Shown here: positions 1 through 9,162 of the stretch, piece by piece
Layout of the letters: every line of letters starts with the position of its first letter
Position numbering within the stretch: the first letter of the stretch is position 1
NCBI GenBank assembly: GCA_016706405.1
Contig: JADJJT010000004.1
Location: 1-32,130 of the forward strand
DNA length: 32,130 nucleotides
Source: Sphingobacteriales bacterium
GTDB lineage: Bacteria; Bacteroidota; Bacteroidia; Chitinophagales; UBA2359
Reading direction: 5' to 3'
Notes under the pieces: model-generated
What the model saw: only the letters and a program-made list of their open reading frames with translations
The model's database searches: none
Told to the model about the DNA's origin: nothing
Position numbers and translations under genes: made by a program

Positions 1-3000
1 ACTAAATAATAAACCATTGGGACTAAAAATACCAACAAGATAAGAGAAGAAAGCAATCCGCCAACCCCTACCCAAAGTTAGTCCATTTTTCCATTCCGGG
101 CCGCCGTTCCCTGCAGCTACGGGTAATTGGGAAGTATGCCTAATGACCATCGAAATCCTAGTTACGAGTATTGGCCCCATTCGCCCCTTTCCTGCTATGA
201 TTAGTGCTTCTTTAAAGTGTTTGCTTTCGGCTTTTAATTCGATTTTGTATAATCCACACTAAAAATATGCTTGTGTAGCAATCAGACCCATCAACAGGAC
301 TAAGCCCAATAATGCAAATAAGCTCAAATTGCTCAAAGATAAATTCAATGCTAAAAAGGCCCCACTTGCAGCAACGGGAATGGAGAATAAGACGACCAAA
401 GGATAAATAAAGATGGTTTTTCAGCGCAACCATAATCAGGTAAATGGGGTAAAACGATATAAGCAATACTGAACTCCAATGCGCCAAAACTATCATTTTG
501 TCTTTTAATATCGTTGCCATTCGAATTTCTCTGGCAAAATGGATTTTCTTTAAGATAAGCAACAACATCATCCGCAACTGTCCCAGATGGCCTGCCCATG
601 CATCAGAAGTCAATGTAACTGCGAAGGTTGACGATCTTTTCGCTCAGTAAAGAGGAGAATTGTCTTGTTCTACATGTGCAAAATTGGTGAAACCTCAATA
701 TTTGTCCCAATGGGTTGATAATTGATAGATGCTGAACATCGTCGTAATTCTTGTCGCTTAAACTCCATCTAAACCATATTCTTAATTGATATTCTACGCC
801 TTCCTTTTTCTGGTCATTTTGCATCATTATTTCCGGTAAAAGTAATTTTAAGTTCATTCCAACATAAGCCATATTTAAACCCAATCGCTGCATTTTATCA
901 TTTTCAGGGATTATTTTGTATTCAGCACTTCCGGCTTCAATGATAGTCGAACATTATCAGCACCAGGAATTTTTTCTAATGGCGTTTTACATCTATTCTA
1001 GCTTTCATATCACTAAGTTTGATTTATATCACTCTCCACCTCAAGACGTAATCTCTACTAGAGTGATACGTGGCATGGAACTTGTAGAGATGACATAGAA
1101 AGTAGTTGGTACCTTGGAAACCCGGATTTTAAATCTTCACGCAGTTTTTTCATCAGTGTTTCCTGTGGGGAACTTATTTCCTACACTTTTGAGTTCTTCG
1201 CTTTTAATTGAATTGTTAATTCAGATTTATTTATTGATCCAACACCTAGGCTTCCTTATTATGCTCCGTGCTTTAGTCCACCATTGTTACAAAAAGCGTT
1301 GTAAACTTCTTGGTTGTTGAAGAATGTGTATCTTTTCAATATCTTGAGAGATTAAATTATTTTGATGAATGGATGTTTGGGTCGTCAAACTCCAAAACCA
1401 TTCTAAAATGCGATCGCCTTTCGTTGAAACAGAGTTCTTTGTCAGATAATACCTTGTTTCATTATACCCTGAAGTCATTAAGAAAAGCAATAGAACGACA
1501 CCTTCGTAAAGGCACTCTTGTGATTTAAACCTATTCTAATTTTCTCGGCCATACCAATTGGTGAAATTTTTCTAACTGATGTTCAAACAAAAGCAAGAAT
1601 TTGTTGAAAATGTTGGTAGGTTTTGTGTTTTCCCTCTTCCCCGATGCGTGAAGCTAAATATGGGGTTGAGGGCAATCCTACGAGTAAACTAGTGAGCGTG
1701 GAAGCGACAAACAACAATCGAAACTGTTTGAGCATATCAGCAACAAATACTTAAAAAGGCGGATAGTGAAAAATACAACAACGTCAACAAGGGTGATGGA
1801 TAGTGCAGCAACTTCTCGCGGGGTTCTAATCGACCATTCATTGGTGCAGTTTGTTTGTCTTCCCTTGTCTAAAATGCTTTTTGTATGTTTCTTAAAAACA
1901 AACAACAGCGTCATCTACCAGAATACCAATGATTAAAGACATTGCTAGTAAGGTCATTAAATTGAAGGTGTAAGTCGTTTAAAGCCACATTACAGCAAAT
2001 GCAGTAAATTCAAAGATGTTGAATAGCAACGAATACATAATAAGGATTTTGGGGAACTTCGTAGAAATAAAAGCATTACCAACGAGACTAGTATAACGGC
2101 TAAAATAAGTCAAAACAACAGAGTTTACAGCTGCGGATCGTGTTGTTCGGTGCTAGTAAACGTAACAAAAAAATTTCACACCCGAACTAGGGTATAATGT
2201 TGTTCGCTGGATTGAAATTTGTCACGAACTGATCTTGAAACATCTACAGCGTTTACAATCCCCTTTGTTTTTCAACAATAAGCCAATGCCTTTTTGCCAT
2301 TGTAGTCGACTTATTGAAGTCGTTTCTCTTAATGCCATCAACAACTTCAGCAACATCTCTAACATAAACAGGACTTCCGAAACAGTCATTGTAACTTGGA
2401 CGTTTTTAATATCCTCTAAGTGCGAATTGTCCTGCTAAACGAACTTGAATTGCTTTCTGTTTGCACCTTTCCAGCAGGTAAGTCCAAGCCCGATCGCTTA
2501 ATTGCTTCAACAAGCTGAAACATTGATATCTTGTACTCCCAGTTTGTCCTGATTAATTTTTACTTGTATCTCTCTTTCCTCTCCTCCTAAAACAGTAATC
2601 TCTGCTACACCTTTTATTTGTTGAATTTGTGGCAGATAATCATCATTCATTTTCTGATAAAACTCGGTGGCAGACAAATCGCTTGTTGCACTGATAGACA
2701 TTATCGGCAAATCGTCTGGCGAAACTTTACTCACTACAGGACTTAAAATATCCTGTGGTAAATCTTTGCGAATGTTGTCATGTAGCGTTGTGCGTCTTGC
2801 ATTGACTTATCCAAATCTGTTCCATATTTCAGATTGGCAATGATGATAGAAGCATTGGGCAATGACTTTGTAACCAAGTAATCTACACCTTCCAAGTTGG
2901 ATAAAAGCATCTTCTATTTTCGTGAAACGGATGTTTCTACTTCGTTAGGTTCGCGCTCGATATACTGTTTTAATTACCACAACAAGCTGATTAAAGTCGG

Positions 3001-3112
3001 GCATTAACTCATAACTCAAATTTTTATATCCGATAAATCCTAATAAAGTAAATACGCTGAAAAGCACTATTATCAGCGAAGGTCGTTTGATTGATATTTC
3101 TGTAATATTCAT
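1..3112 (-). pseudogene. RND efflux permease (HAE1/AcrB-like), many frameshifts, 3' end outside window
   Basis: Inner-membrane proton-driven efflux pump subunit that would work with the adaptor and TolC protein encoded just upstream. Reading through frame changes gives an AcrB-like protein starting MNITEISIKRPSLIIVLF. The periplasmic porter segment with SKVSPDDLPIMSISAT is at about 2.5-2.75 kb, a transmembrane segment with LIIGILVDDAVV near 1.9 kb, and C-terminal transmembrane helices near 0-0.6 kb. The roughly 3.1 kb span is almost the usual family length of about 1030 residues, so little is missing except the extreme C-terminus. The reading frame changes many times, through single-base indels and some short garbled stretches. 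No part is internally deleted on a large scale, which fits either a recently dead gene or uncorrected sequencing errors. The family call is strong. Whether it is truly a pseudogene is uncertain. Confidence 0.8.
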
Positions 3113-3124
3113 TTTTCGTTGATT

Positions 3125-4191
3125 TTATTTAACAATTACATTTGCACCGTCAAAAAGATTTATAAATCCATTGGTTACAATTGCATCACCTTCATTTAAT
3201 CCAATTGGAAACAACTGCTTTGTTCTGTATCTTATTTGATATAGTGATGTTTTTCAAAAGGGCTTTCCCATTTTTCACTATGTAAACTTGAGATTGGTTT
3301 TCAGTGCCTTGTATGGCAGAAGACGAAATGATAATTCCCTTTCCAGACGTTTCGCTCTTGAGTAAAACTTTACCAAACATCCCAGATTTTATTTTTAAGT
3401 CGGATGTGTTATTTACCATAAACTGAACAGGAAAACTACGCCAATATTAGATTTACTACCAATCATAGTAGTTTTTCCAGTCAATAAATTTTCAGAATAA
3501 GCATCTGCCTAAAGAGAATAGCTTTGATTTAATTTGGGCTGGCTTAAATCTTTTCGGGAACATTTACGGTGAATTTTAAAGTAGTAATGTCCGTTATTTG
3601 AAGTAATGGAACTCCTGGTGCGGCAAAAGCGCCTTCTTCACTAAGCTTTGCCGTAACTACATCACTAAAAGGTGCTTTAATAGTAGTTTGTTTATCTGCT
3701 CCAACAAAGTAGCTTTCTGAACTTTTGCAGATTTCAAACCTAATTCCGCCTTTTCTAATTGAACGCCTTGAATTGCATCTGCTTTAGCCAAAATGGTATA
3801 GCGATTTACATCGGCTTCCAAGCCTTCAATTTGCACGTCAATAGTTTGCAATTGCAAATTCAGCAAAGAATTGTCGAGCTGAATTAAGTTTGACCTTTAC
3901 TTACAACGCTTCCAACATCAACTAAAATAGTATTGATTTTTCCCTTGTAATTCGGCACTTATTTTGGTTTCTTATTGGGTTCAAATGTGCCTGAATAAGA
4001 AAATTCTGCATTCACATTTTCCAATTGCAATGTATCTACCTGAACATTTATAGCTTGTTCTTTATCGTATTGATATACTTTACTCTGCGTAATTTCCTTA
4101 TTTGTTTTCAACTTAATTACTACAATGGCAATTATCGCCAACGGTATGATGACATATAGCACTTTTTTAGGATTGATGATTTTGTTTTCAT
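3125..4191 (-). pseudogene. RND periplasmic adaptor (membrane fusion protein), frameshifted
   Basis: AcrA/HlyD-type adaptor that bridges the RND pump and TolC across the periplasm. The likely start is MKTKSSILKK at 4191. One base later than expected, in a run of T (A on the coding strand), the frame shifts into VLYVIIPLAIIAIVVIKL, the N-terminal membrane anchor. Further fragments cover the coiled-coil hairpin (LQTIDVQIEGLEADVNRY region, 3.65-3.87 kb) and the beta-barrel (SGMFGKVLLKSE region, 3.2-3.4 kb). The C-terminus GDAIVTNGFINLFDGANVIV is at 3.13-3.19 kb with its stop at 3125-3127. The total of about 355 codons is normal for the family. At least three indels break it. It sits between tolC and the RND gene, the usual order of such operons. 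Confidence 0.8.
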
Positions 4192-4199
4192 TGTGATAA

Positions 4200-5528
4200 T
4201 TATTTGGTTGTTGAAATATTTCCTGTGATTTTTTTTAGTTCTAAATCTGCTTTTAGATAATCAATTACAGCAGAGAGGTAGGTTTGTTGTGCTTCGCTTA
4301 ATACATTGTCCGCAAGCAAAACATCCGTTAAACTTGCCGTTCCTTGTTTCTGTTGAAGAAGGGTTTGTTCATAGATTGTTTGTGCCAATTGGATTTGTTC
4401 AGTTGTGGTTTCGACTGTCTGTTGAGCAATCTTTCTTTGCAGTTTTGCATTTTCAACCTGCATATTGTTTTGCTCAGAGAGTAAGCTAAATTGAAGTTCA
4501 TTATTTTGAAGTTCCAATCTCTTTTGATTTATTTTCCTTAAAGTAACCGTTCCGTTAAATAAAGGATATGAGAGCTGGATGCTGCAAAACCAATCGGATA
4601 AAAAATCAAGAAAAGAAGCAGGTTGTCCGTTATACCCAAAGCCCGTTGTTCCATACATTCCAACCAGATTTAGCGAAGGCAAATACCTTGATTTGTTGAG
4701 TGTGTTGAGTTCACTCGACAATAAGCGGTTTTGAGTTTTTATTATTCGAATATCTAAGGTTGATGAAGTTGAATATTCATTTGTGTTTTGATATTGAATG
4801 TTTGCTTCTATTTGCAGATTTTGTTCACTGGAAATACCCATAGCAAATTTCAACGCATTTAGAACCTTCGTCATTTGCTTTTGATGGTTTCCTTTTGGGT
4901 GGTTAATTGCGATACTTGCAATTTTACTTTGCTAACATCTGTTCCTCTGGCAAGCAATTGTTCATTGAGCAATTGCATATTTTCAGAAGTCTTTCTGCAT
5001 TGATCAGATTACTGTCAATAAATGCCAATTGATGATGCAATATTTGGGCATTGTAATACAAATTGGAAATTTCAAAATAGATTTGCTCCTCAGTTTTTTG
5101 ATACCGTAAGTCGGTCAATTCCGAAGCGATTTTGTTGTTTGAATAGCTCCATAAACTTGTGGATTATACAATGGCATTGATAGTTGCAAATTGGCGTTGA
5201 TGTTATGCGGAACTCCAAACTGAATTGCTCTATATTGACCTTCTGGAACTGCTGGATTAAAAGCATTTATTGGAAGCAGTTGATAGGGTAAATTATAGTA
5301 ATATCTGTAGTCTGCATTTGCTGTAACTTTAGGAATTAAATTGGCTTTGGCTTCTTTCTCTCTTTGTTCACCAATGGCCATATTGTTTCTGCTCATTTGT
5401 AGGTTTTTATTCCGAACCTTTGCCGTATCAATACATTGTTGCAAAGTCCAAGTTTGTGCTTGGGCAGTTTGAAATCCTATCGTTAAAAGTAGAATTAAAA
5501 TGTGTTTGTGAATATTCGCTAACTTCAT
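4200..5528 (-). pseudogene. TolC-family outer membrane efflux protein, frameshifted
   Basis: Outer-membrane channel component of the tripartite pump. It begins with a signal peptide (MKLANIHKHILILLLTIGF, cleavage after AQA) followed by the usual TolC opening TWTLQQCIDTA and KNLQMSRNN. The first frame ends near 5118, where one missing base in an A run would restore KIASELTDLRYQ. A second break lies near 4.87-4.95 kb. The last 224 codons are intact and contain the typical TolC helical repeat and C-terminus (LTDVLLADNVLSEAQQTYL). The full span of about 440 residues matches the family. The gene ends 9 bases before the adaptor start, consistent with one operon. The homopolymer nature of the break at 5118 makes a sequencing error plausible. 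Confidence 0.85.
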
Positions 5529-5559
5529 TGGTCAATTTTTTTTTTTACTTAATGAGTAT

Positions 5560-5827
5560 TTATTGACTTTCAATTGTTCCTACAACCCAATGTTTTACCA
5601 TTGGTTCAATATTTATAAAGTCATCTGACAATAGTGTTTCCATTATCCTTTTTCATTTTCAAAAATCACTTCTCCTTCCACGCAAATCAAAAGTGCTGGT
5701 GTTTTGGTGATATGCTCTTTTAATTTCTCGCCTTTCAAAATTTGGATAGCTGTTGCATTGCCTAGGTACTTTGAAAGAGAAGTTGCTGAAACTGTTTTTC
5801 TTGTGTATGTAATTCTTTTATGTTCAT
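5560..5827 (-). pseudogene. Small cupin-like protein, frameshifted
   Basis: A roughly 90-residue gene, not open in a single frame. It starts at 5827 (MNIKELHTQEK), and its ATGA overlaps the stop of the upstream lipoprotein gene, which supports a real translationally coupled start. Frame changes follow at about 5.78 kb and 5.65 kb. The recovered sequence includes NATAIQILKGEKLKEHITK, then TPALLICVEGEVIFENEKG, and ends IEPMVKHWVVGTIESQ. That pattern (a beta-strand series with HITKTPALLI-VEGEV and a late His) resembles small single-domain cupins found next to efflux genes in Bacteroidota. The metal or ligand is unknown. The cupin call is by pattern only. Confidence 0.6.
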
Positions 5828-6285
5828 TGGAAATATTGGTTAAATGTTGAAAATGAAGTTTGTATGTTTTTAAACTGCTCTGATGCTTCGGTTTCGTTTT
5901 TAGCTTCTGAAAGTTCCTTTACCATATCAATGTATGGCAAAAGCCACTTATGAAGTTCATCGTGTGCTTTGCCTTTCATTGTGCAATTAGATGTAAGTAA
6001 ATCAATATTGCTTTGTAGTTTTTCAGCTAATGATTTGAAGTCTTTTTGCTCAACATTAGCGAAGTGATTAATATCATTTTCCATATTGCGAATATGTGTT
6101 ATCATATTGGCATCAACTTTCCATTTTTCGCCATTGTTGAGTTCAATTGCTTCGCTTTCATCATCGTGATGATGATTATTTTGTTCGGCAACTTCTGTTT
6201 GATTATTTGATTTCTCGTTTGTGGAATTGCCACAACTGTATAGCAATAAGCTACCTACGGCAAATGTTAAGATTAATTTATTCAT
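5824..6285 (-). CDS. His/acidic-rich lipoprotein of unknown function
   Basis: A 153-residue lipoprotein. The N-terminus MNKLILTFAVGSLLLYSC is a type II signal peptide with the lipobox cysteine at residue 18, so the mature protein should be membrane-anchored. Directly after comes a linker with a cluster NNHHHDDESE, which could bind a transition metal. The rest is predicted helical (HIRNMENDINHFANVEQKDF and following), with conserved-looking Cys and His in NCTMKGKAHDELHKW. It overlaps the start of the small membrane protein's stop by 8 bases and the cupin start by 4, so all are in one operon. The His cluster and the efflux neighbours suggest a role in metal or stress handling, but this is inference. 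I do not recognise a named family. Confidence 0.75.
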   Translation of the reverse strand: MNKLILTFAVGSLLLYSCGNSTNEKSNNQTEVAEQNNHHHDDESEAIELNNGEKWKVDANMITHIRNMENDINHFANVEQKDFKSLAEKLQSNIDLLTSNCTMKGKAHDELHKWLLPYIDMVKELSEAKNETEASEQFKNIQTSFSTFNQYFQ

Positions 6286-6679
6286 TATGATTATTATTTA
6301 ATTGTTTATTGATAGTGAAAAATGCAATGATTGCAAATACAAACGTTACCGCTATTCTGAAAATCATTGCACCAACAGTTTTTGTTTCATAAATGCCACC
6401 TGAATTGATGTGAATTTTAAGACCGATAAAAGCGGCTATCAGTATGAGTGTTGAAATTACTAAGAGTGTAGCTGTCCATCTTTTGTTTTTAATAAACCCA
6501 TAAGCTGCAAAAATATATAGAATGCTACTGATGAAATTTGACCAAACCACAAACAGAACATAATTGCCCTCTTTGGCTCTAATACCAAACAAATCAAAAA
6601 TTACAGATGATAGGAATAAAGTAAGCAAGCCAAACCCAGCGAGGAGAGTTGCAAATAAATATGGAAGTATTTTCTTCAT
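6278..6679 (-). CDS. Small four-helix membrane protein, unknown
   Basis: 133 residues with four hydrophobic segments: about 6-26 (YLFATLLAGFGLLTLFLSSV), 40-62 (VLFVVWSNFISSILYIFAAY), 69-88 (WTATLLVISTLILIAAFIGL) and 105-125 (IFRIAVTFVFAIIAFFTI). The C-terminus is hydrophilic and Asn-rich. It is an inner-membrane protein with no catalytic motif that I recognise. Its start overlaps the stop of the TetR regulator by 4 bases and its end overlaps the lipoprotein gene by 8 bases, so it is co-translated with both. It is probably an accessory of the efflux operon. The reading frame is fully open, unlike the distal genes. Confidence 0.75.
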   Translation of the reverse strand: MKKILPYLFATLLAGFGLLTLFLSSVIFDLFGIRAKEGNYVLFVVWSNFISSILYIFAAYGFIKNKRWTATLLVISTLILIAAFIGLKIHINSGGIYETKTVGAMIFRIAVTFVFAIIAFFTINKQLNNNHNE

Positions 6680-7266
6680 TTAGATTTGATTAATGTTAAT
6701 ACAGATTGTATCATATTGTCACCGTTTCGAGTAATGTCAAATTGAAAATTTGCAACTCTCCATTTAAACATTTGCAGTCTAAAAGTTCCCATCACGATAT
6801 GCATTAACTCATCGGATGTAATTGCATTAGTAAAAACCTTCTTTTGTTGACCTTCCAGAATAATAGGCATCAGGTGTTTCATTTTTACACCCATTATTTT
6901 CAATATTGTTTCATTGATGCGTTGGCTTTCTTCCATTAATCCGTCAGAAAAAACTGCCACTACAAAATGCGGATGCTTTTTAAAAAATGAAAATTGATTT
7001 TGAAATAGCGTTGTAAATTTTTCTTCGGCTGATTGTTCACTTGAAATCGCATTGGTATAGCGTTCATCCATACTCTTAGCAAGATATTCAAGTAAGGCAA
7101 TAATGATTTCTTCCTTGCTTGTAAAGTGCCTGTAAATAGCACTTTCAGAAAACTTCATTTCTTTGGCAAGGTTCTTTATAGTTAAGCCACTAACCCCTGA
7201 AGTGGTGAGTATTTTTCCTGCCGCTTCAATAATTTCAAGTTGTCTGTCAGATATTGTTGCTATCAT
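6676..7266 (-). CDS. TetR/AcrR-family transcriptional repressor
   Basis: 196 residues. The N-terminal TetR helix-turn-helix is clear at about residues 8-55: RQLEIIEAAGKILTTSGVSG, then LTIKNLAKEMKFSESAIYRH, then F-T-SKEEIIIALL. The remainder is the helical ligand-binding and dimerisation domain, including the typical FFKKHPHFVVAVFSDGLM segment. It is the first gene of the efflux operon and overlaps the next gene by 4 bases. A perfect 14-base palindrome between its start codon and the -7 box (7281-7294) is a good candidate for its own operator, so it probably represses itself and the pump genes until an inducer binds. The inducer is unknown. Confidence 0.92.
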   Translation of the reverse strand: MIATISDRQLEIIEAAGKILTTSGVSGLTIKNLAKEMKFSESAIYRHFTSKEEIIIALLEYLAKSMDERYTNAISSEQSAEEKFTTLFQNQFSFFKKHPHFVVAVFSDGLMEESQRINETILKIMGVKMKHLMPIILEGQQKKVFTNAITSDELMHIVMGTFRLQMFKWRVANFQFDITRNGDNMIQSVLTLIKSK

Positions 7267-7280
7267 TTCAAATGTATGTT

Positions 7281-7294
7281 AGTGAATATTCACT
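7281..7294. promoter_or_regulatory. Candidate TetR operator
   Basis: Perfect palindrome AGTGAATATTCACT located 15 bases upstream of the regulator's ATG and immediately downstream of the -7 box, where binding would block transcription start. A further half-site (TATTCACACT) lies at 7315-7324, inside the promoter spacer. Assignment to the TetR protein is by position. Confidence 0.65.
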
Positions 7295-7297
7295 CTG

Positions 7298-7329
7298 CAA
7301 AGGTAATTGATTTATATTCACACTTGCAA
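7298..7329 (-). promoter_or_regulatory. Bacteroidota-type promoter of the efflux operon
   Basis: On the minus strand TTG is followed 21 bases later by TACCTTTG (7298-7305), matching the Bacteroidota sigma-A consensus TTG-N19-21-TAnnTTTG. It is correctly placed upstream of the TetR gene. Confidence 0.65.
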
Positions 7330-7384
7330 GTTTTTTTGAGAAAACTTTAAAATGTGACGAAAATCTTCTTGGTGCGGTGGTTAA

Positions 7385-7448
7385 TTGGCTCTTTTGGGGT
7401 TTGCCTGTGTGTTGGGTTGTGTGAGGGGGCAAACCCCAAATGTGCCAA
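7385..7448. repeat. Hairpin repeat H1 (GCTCTTTT/AAATGTGC family)
   Basis: Two 21-base arms (7385-7405 and 7428-7448) pair almost fully. The constant module GGCTCTTTTG in the left arm faces CAAATGTGCC in the right arm, giving two T-T mismatches, and the inner arms (GGGTTTGCC/GGCAAACCC) are specific to this copy. It lies upstream of the TetR promoter and before E1. The following 7449-7664 has no convincing gene and no other feature I can name. Confidence 0.7.
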
Positions 7449-7664
7449 TGCGGGCTGACTAAAATTATTTTTTTAAATGTGCGGTGGGAAAAATTTTTAA
7501 AACAAATGCGTTGGCTTGGGTGTCCGCAAACTTGTCTGGTCGGTGTCGAGTTACAGCGAAATGGTCAACCGATTTTTTGTCGCCCGAAAGTTAGTTTGAA
7601 AGTCAAAAGTCTGGACGTTTTGTTGTCCGTCTTACGGTTGCACGGTCGTCTTTTAGGCTTGCTT

Positions 7665-7728
7665 ATAACGGTTCTGCGGTATGCGTCGTGCCGACGATAG
7701 GAGGCATGATCGTCATACCGCTTGTTAT
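7665..7728. repeat. attC-like palindromic site E1 (short type)
   Basis: ATAAC (7665-7669), arm GCGGTATG (7676-7683), matching arm CATACCGC (7714-7721), then GTTAT (7724-7728). Inward pairing continues (CGTCGTGCC with GGCATGATCG) with two unpaired T bases on one strand. The apex GTGCCGACGATAGGAGGCAT is nearly the same as in E3. The bases from 7724 (GTTATGTGTGGTGA) are the reverse complement, 13 of 14, of those ending at E2's AAC (15291-15304), which marks both ends of the RiPP unit. Confidence 0.75.
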
Positions 7729-7776
7729 GTGTGGTGATTCTATCTTCATCTCTTTTTTAATTTTTGAGTTGGCTGG

Positions 7777-7839
7777 CAGGCTCTTTTGGCAGCATTGGTA
7801 TTGTGGGTTGGCATTTTGAGTGGCTGACAAATGTGCCTG
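7777..7839. repeat. Hairpin repeat H2 (GCTCTTTT/AAATGTGC family)
   Basis: Arms CAGGCTCTTTTGGCAG (7777-7792) and CTGACAAATGTGCCTG (7824-7839) pair with the same two T-T mismatches as H1, H3 and H4. It starts 22 bases past the stop of the HlyD gene (minus strand), so it could also act as a transcription terminator for the RiPP operon. Confidence 0.65.
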
Positions 7840-7860
7840 ACATTGTGTTGGCTTTTGATT

Positions 7861-9162
7861 TCATTGATTTCTATTTTTTGTGATGTCAAGTATATTTTGA
7901 AATATTCGTTCTAATAAACTGTATTCTTGTGTATTGATTGAAACATTCGCTTTGAGACTTGGACGGATTGGAATTTCTTTTTTGTACGTCGTTTTTAACC
8001 CTTCTGGCAACTCTATTTCAACCCTATAATTTTCTTCATTGGGCAGAAGGCTTATATCTTTGACGATTCCATTGACTGTCCCGTATTGATTACTTGGGTA
8101 GTTTTCCAGATTAACGATAGCTTTTTGGCCTACTTTCAATGTTCCTGATGATTTTATGGGCAAAAGGCCTTCAATAGTTAAAGATTGATCATTCCTGATT
8201 TCTGGAATGATGGTGATGAGTGGTTCTGATGATTTGATGAAGTCATTTGCGATGATTCTTTGATTAAATGCTATTCGGCCAGATATTGGGGTTTTGATGA
8301 TGTATTTGTCTTGCCATTCTGCTATTTTGCTTTTTAAGTCTTCTATTTGTTGGTTTAGGGTAAATAATCTTGTATTTACACCATTTCTTCTCTCTGCTGT
8401 GAGTTCTGCTATTTGGGTTTTTAGCTGTTGGATTCTTACATCATTGCTAATGATATTTGATTTGAAGGCCTCAAGATTTCGTTTTTCACTTAGTAACTTC
8501 GATTCAGCCCTTTCGCGATCTACGGTAGCCACTACTCCATCCTTCTCTAAGCTCACATTTCGATTGTAGTCCTTTTCTGTTAGCGACACATCTTGATTGT
8601 GGTATTCGCCTTGTTTATTTAGGGATTTGTTCAGTTTGTTAATCTGTTCAATCTCTTTTTGTAAAGCATCAATTTTTACAAATACTGAAGCATCCCGCAG
8701 GAAATTTTGAAATTCTAAAAAAGCCTGTTTAAGATTGGCATAGTTGGGTGTCAACTCTCCTAAATTTAATTCTTCGGGTGATTTTAGTTTTAAGTAATCA
8801 GGTATGGACTCAACTTGCTTAAAAGATTTTTCAAAATCATAAAACTGACCTATGCTATTTTCGTCTAGCGTGGATTGGATGGTGAGTAAAATATCTCCCT
8901 TTGACACAACACTTTTATCTTCTGCATATAGTGAATCAATTAGCCCACTTACTTTTGGTACTATCTCAATGGGTTTTTGTCCGACGATGAGTTCTCCTGT
9001 CATACTCAATTTGTCAGGGTATTTGATAAAATATGCTACACCAAAACAAACAATTAGGAATATAAATCCCAATGATATTCCCCAGTTCAAAATCCAACCT
9101 GGAGGTTTGCCAAAAATGTTTTCAATGGCCAAATGTTCTTCTTTTTGGACTATTTCAGGCAT
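7861..9162 (-). CDS. HlyD-family membrane fusion protein of the peptide exporter
   Basis: 433 residues. A short cytoplasmic N-terminus is followed by one transmembrane helix at about 27-47 (WGISLGFIFLIVCFGVAYFI), a first lipoyl/barrel half (IEIVPKVSGLIDSLYAEDKS) and a long Lys/Gln/Glu-rich coiled coil at about 150-290. Then comes the second lipoyl half (IKTPISGRIAFNQRII) and a C-terminal beta-barrel. This is the adaptor that links an ABC peptide exporter to the outer membrane. Its start overlaps the end of the ABC exporter gene by 8 bases, so the pair is coupled, and it is the last gene of the RiPP operon. The frame is intact. The call is firm at family level. Confidence 0.9.
   Translation of the reverse strand: MPEIVQKEEHLAIENIFGKPPGWILNWGISLGFIFLIVCFGVAYFIKYPDKLSMTGELIVGQKPIEIVPKVSGLIDSLYAEDKSVVSKGDILLTIQSTLDENSIGQFYDFEKSFKQVESIPDYLKLKSPEELNLGELTPNYANLKQAFLEFQNFLRDASVFVKIDALQKEIEQINKLNKSLNKQGEYHNQDVSLTEKDYNRNVSLEKDGVVATVDRERAESKLLSEKRNLEAFKSNIISNDVRIQQLKTQIAELTAERRNGVNTRLFTLNQQIEDLKSKIAEWQDKYIIKTPISGRIAFNQRIIANDFIKSSEPLITIIPEIRNDQSLTIEGLLPIKSSGTLKVGQKAIVNLENYPSNQYGTVNGIVKDISLLPNEENYRVEIELPEGLKTTYKKEIPIRPSLKANVSINTQEYSLLERIFQNILDITKNRNQ

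Noticed and set aside
916..1528. Plus-strand open frames inside the RND region
   Set aside because: They are short and lie opposite the efflux pump coding sequence, which is recognisable on the minus strand through frame changes.
7440..7700. Open frame of 86 codons on the plus strand
   Set aside because: It runs through hairpin H1 and the arm of E1, has a low-complexity Cys/Leu/Arg-rich translation and no start signal. It is a by-product of the repeats.
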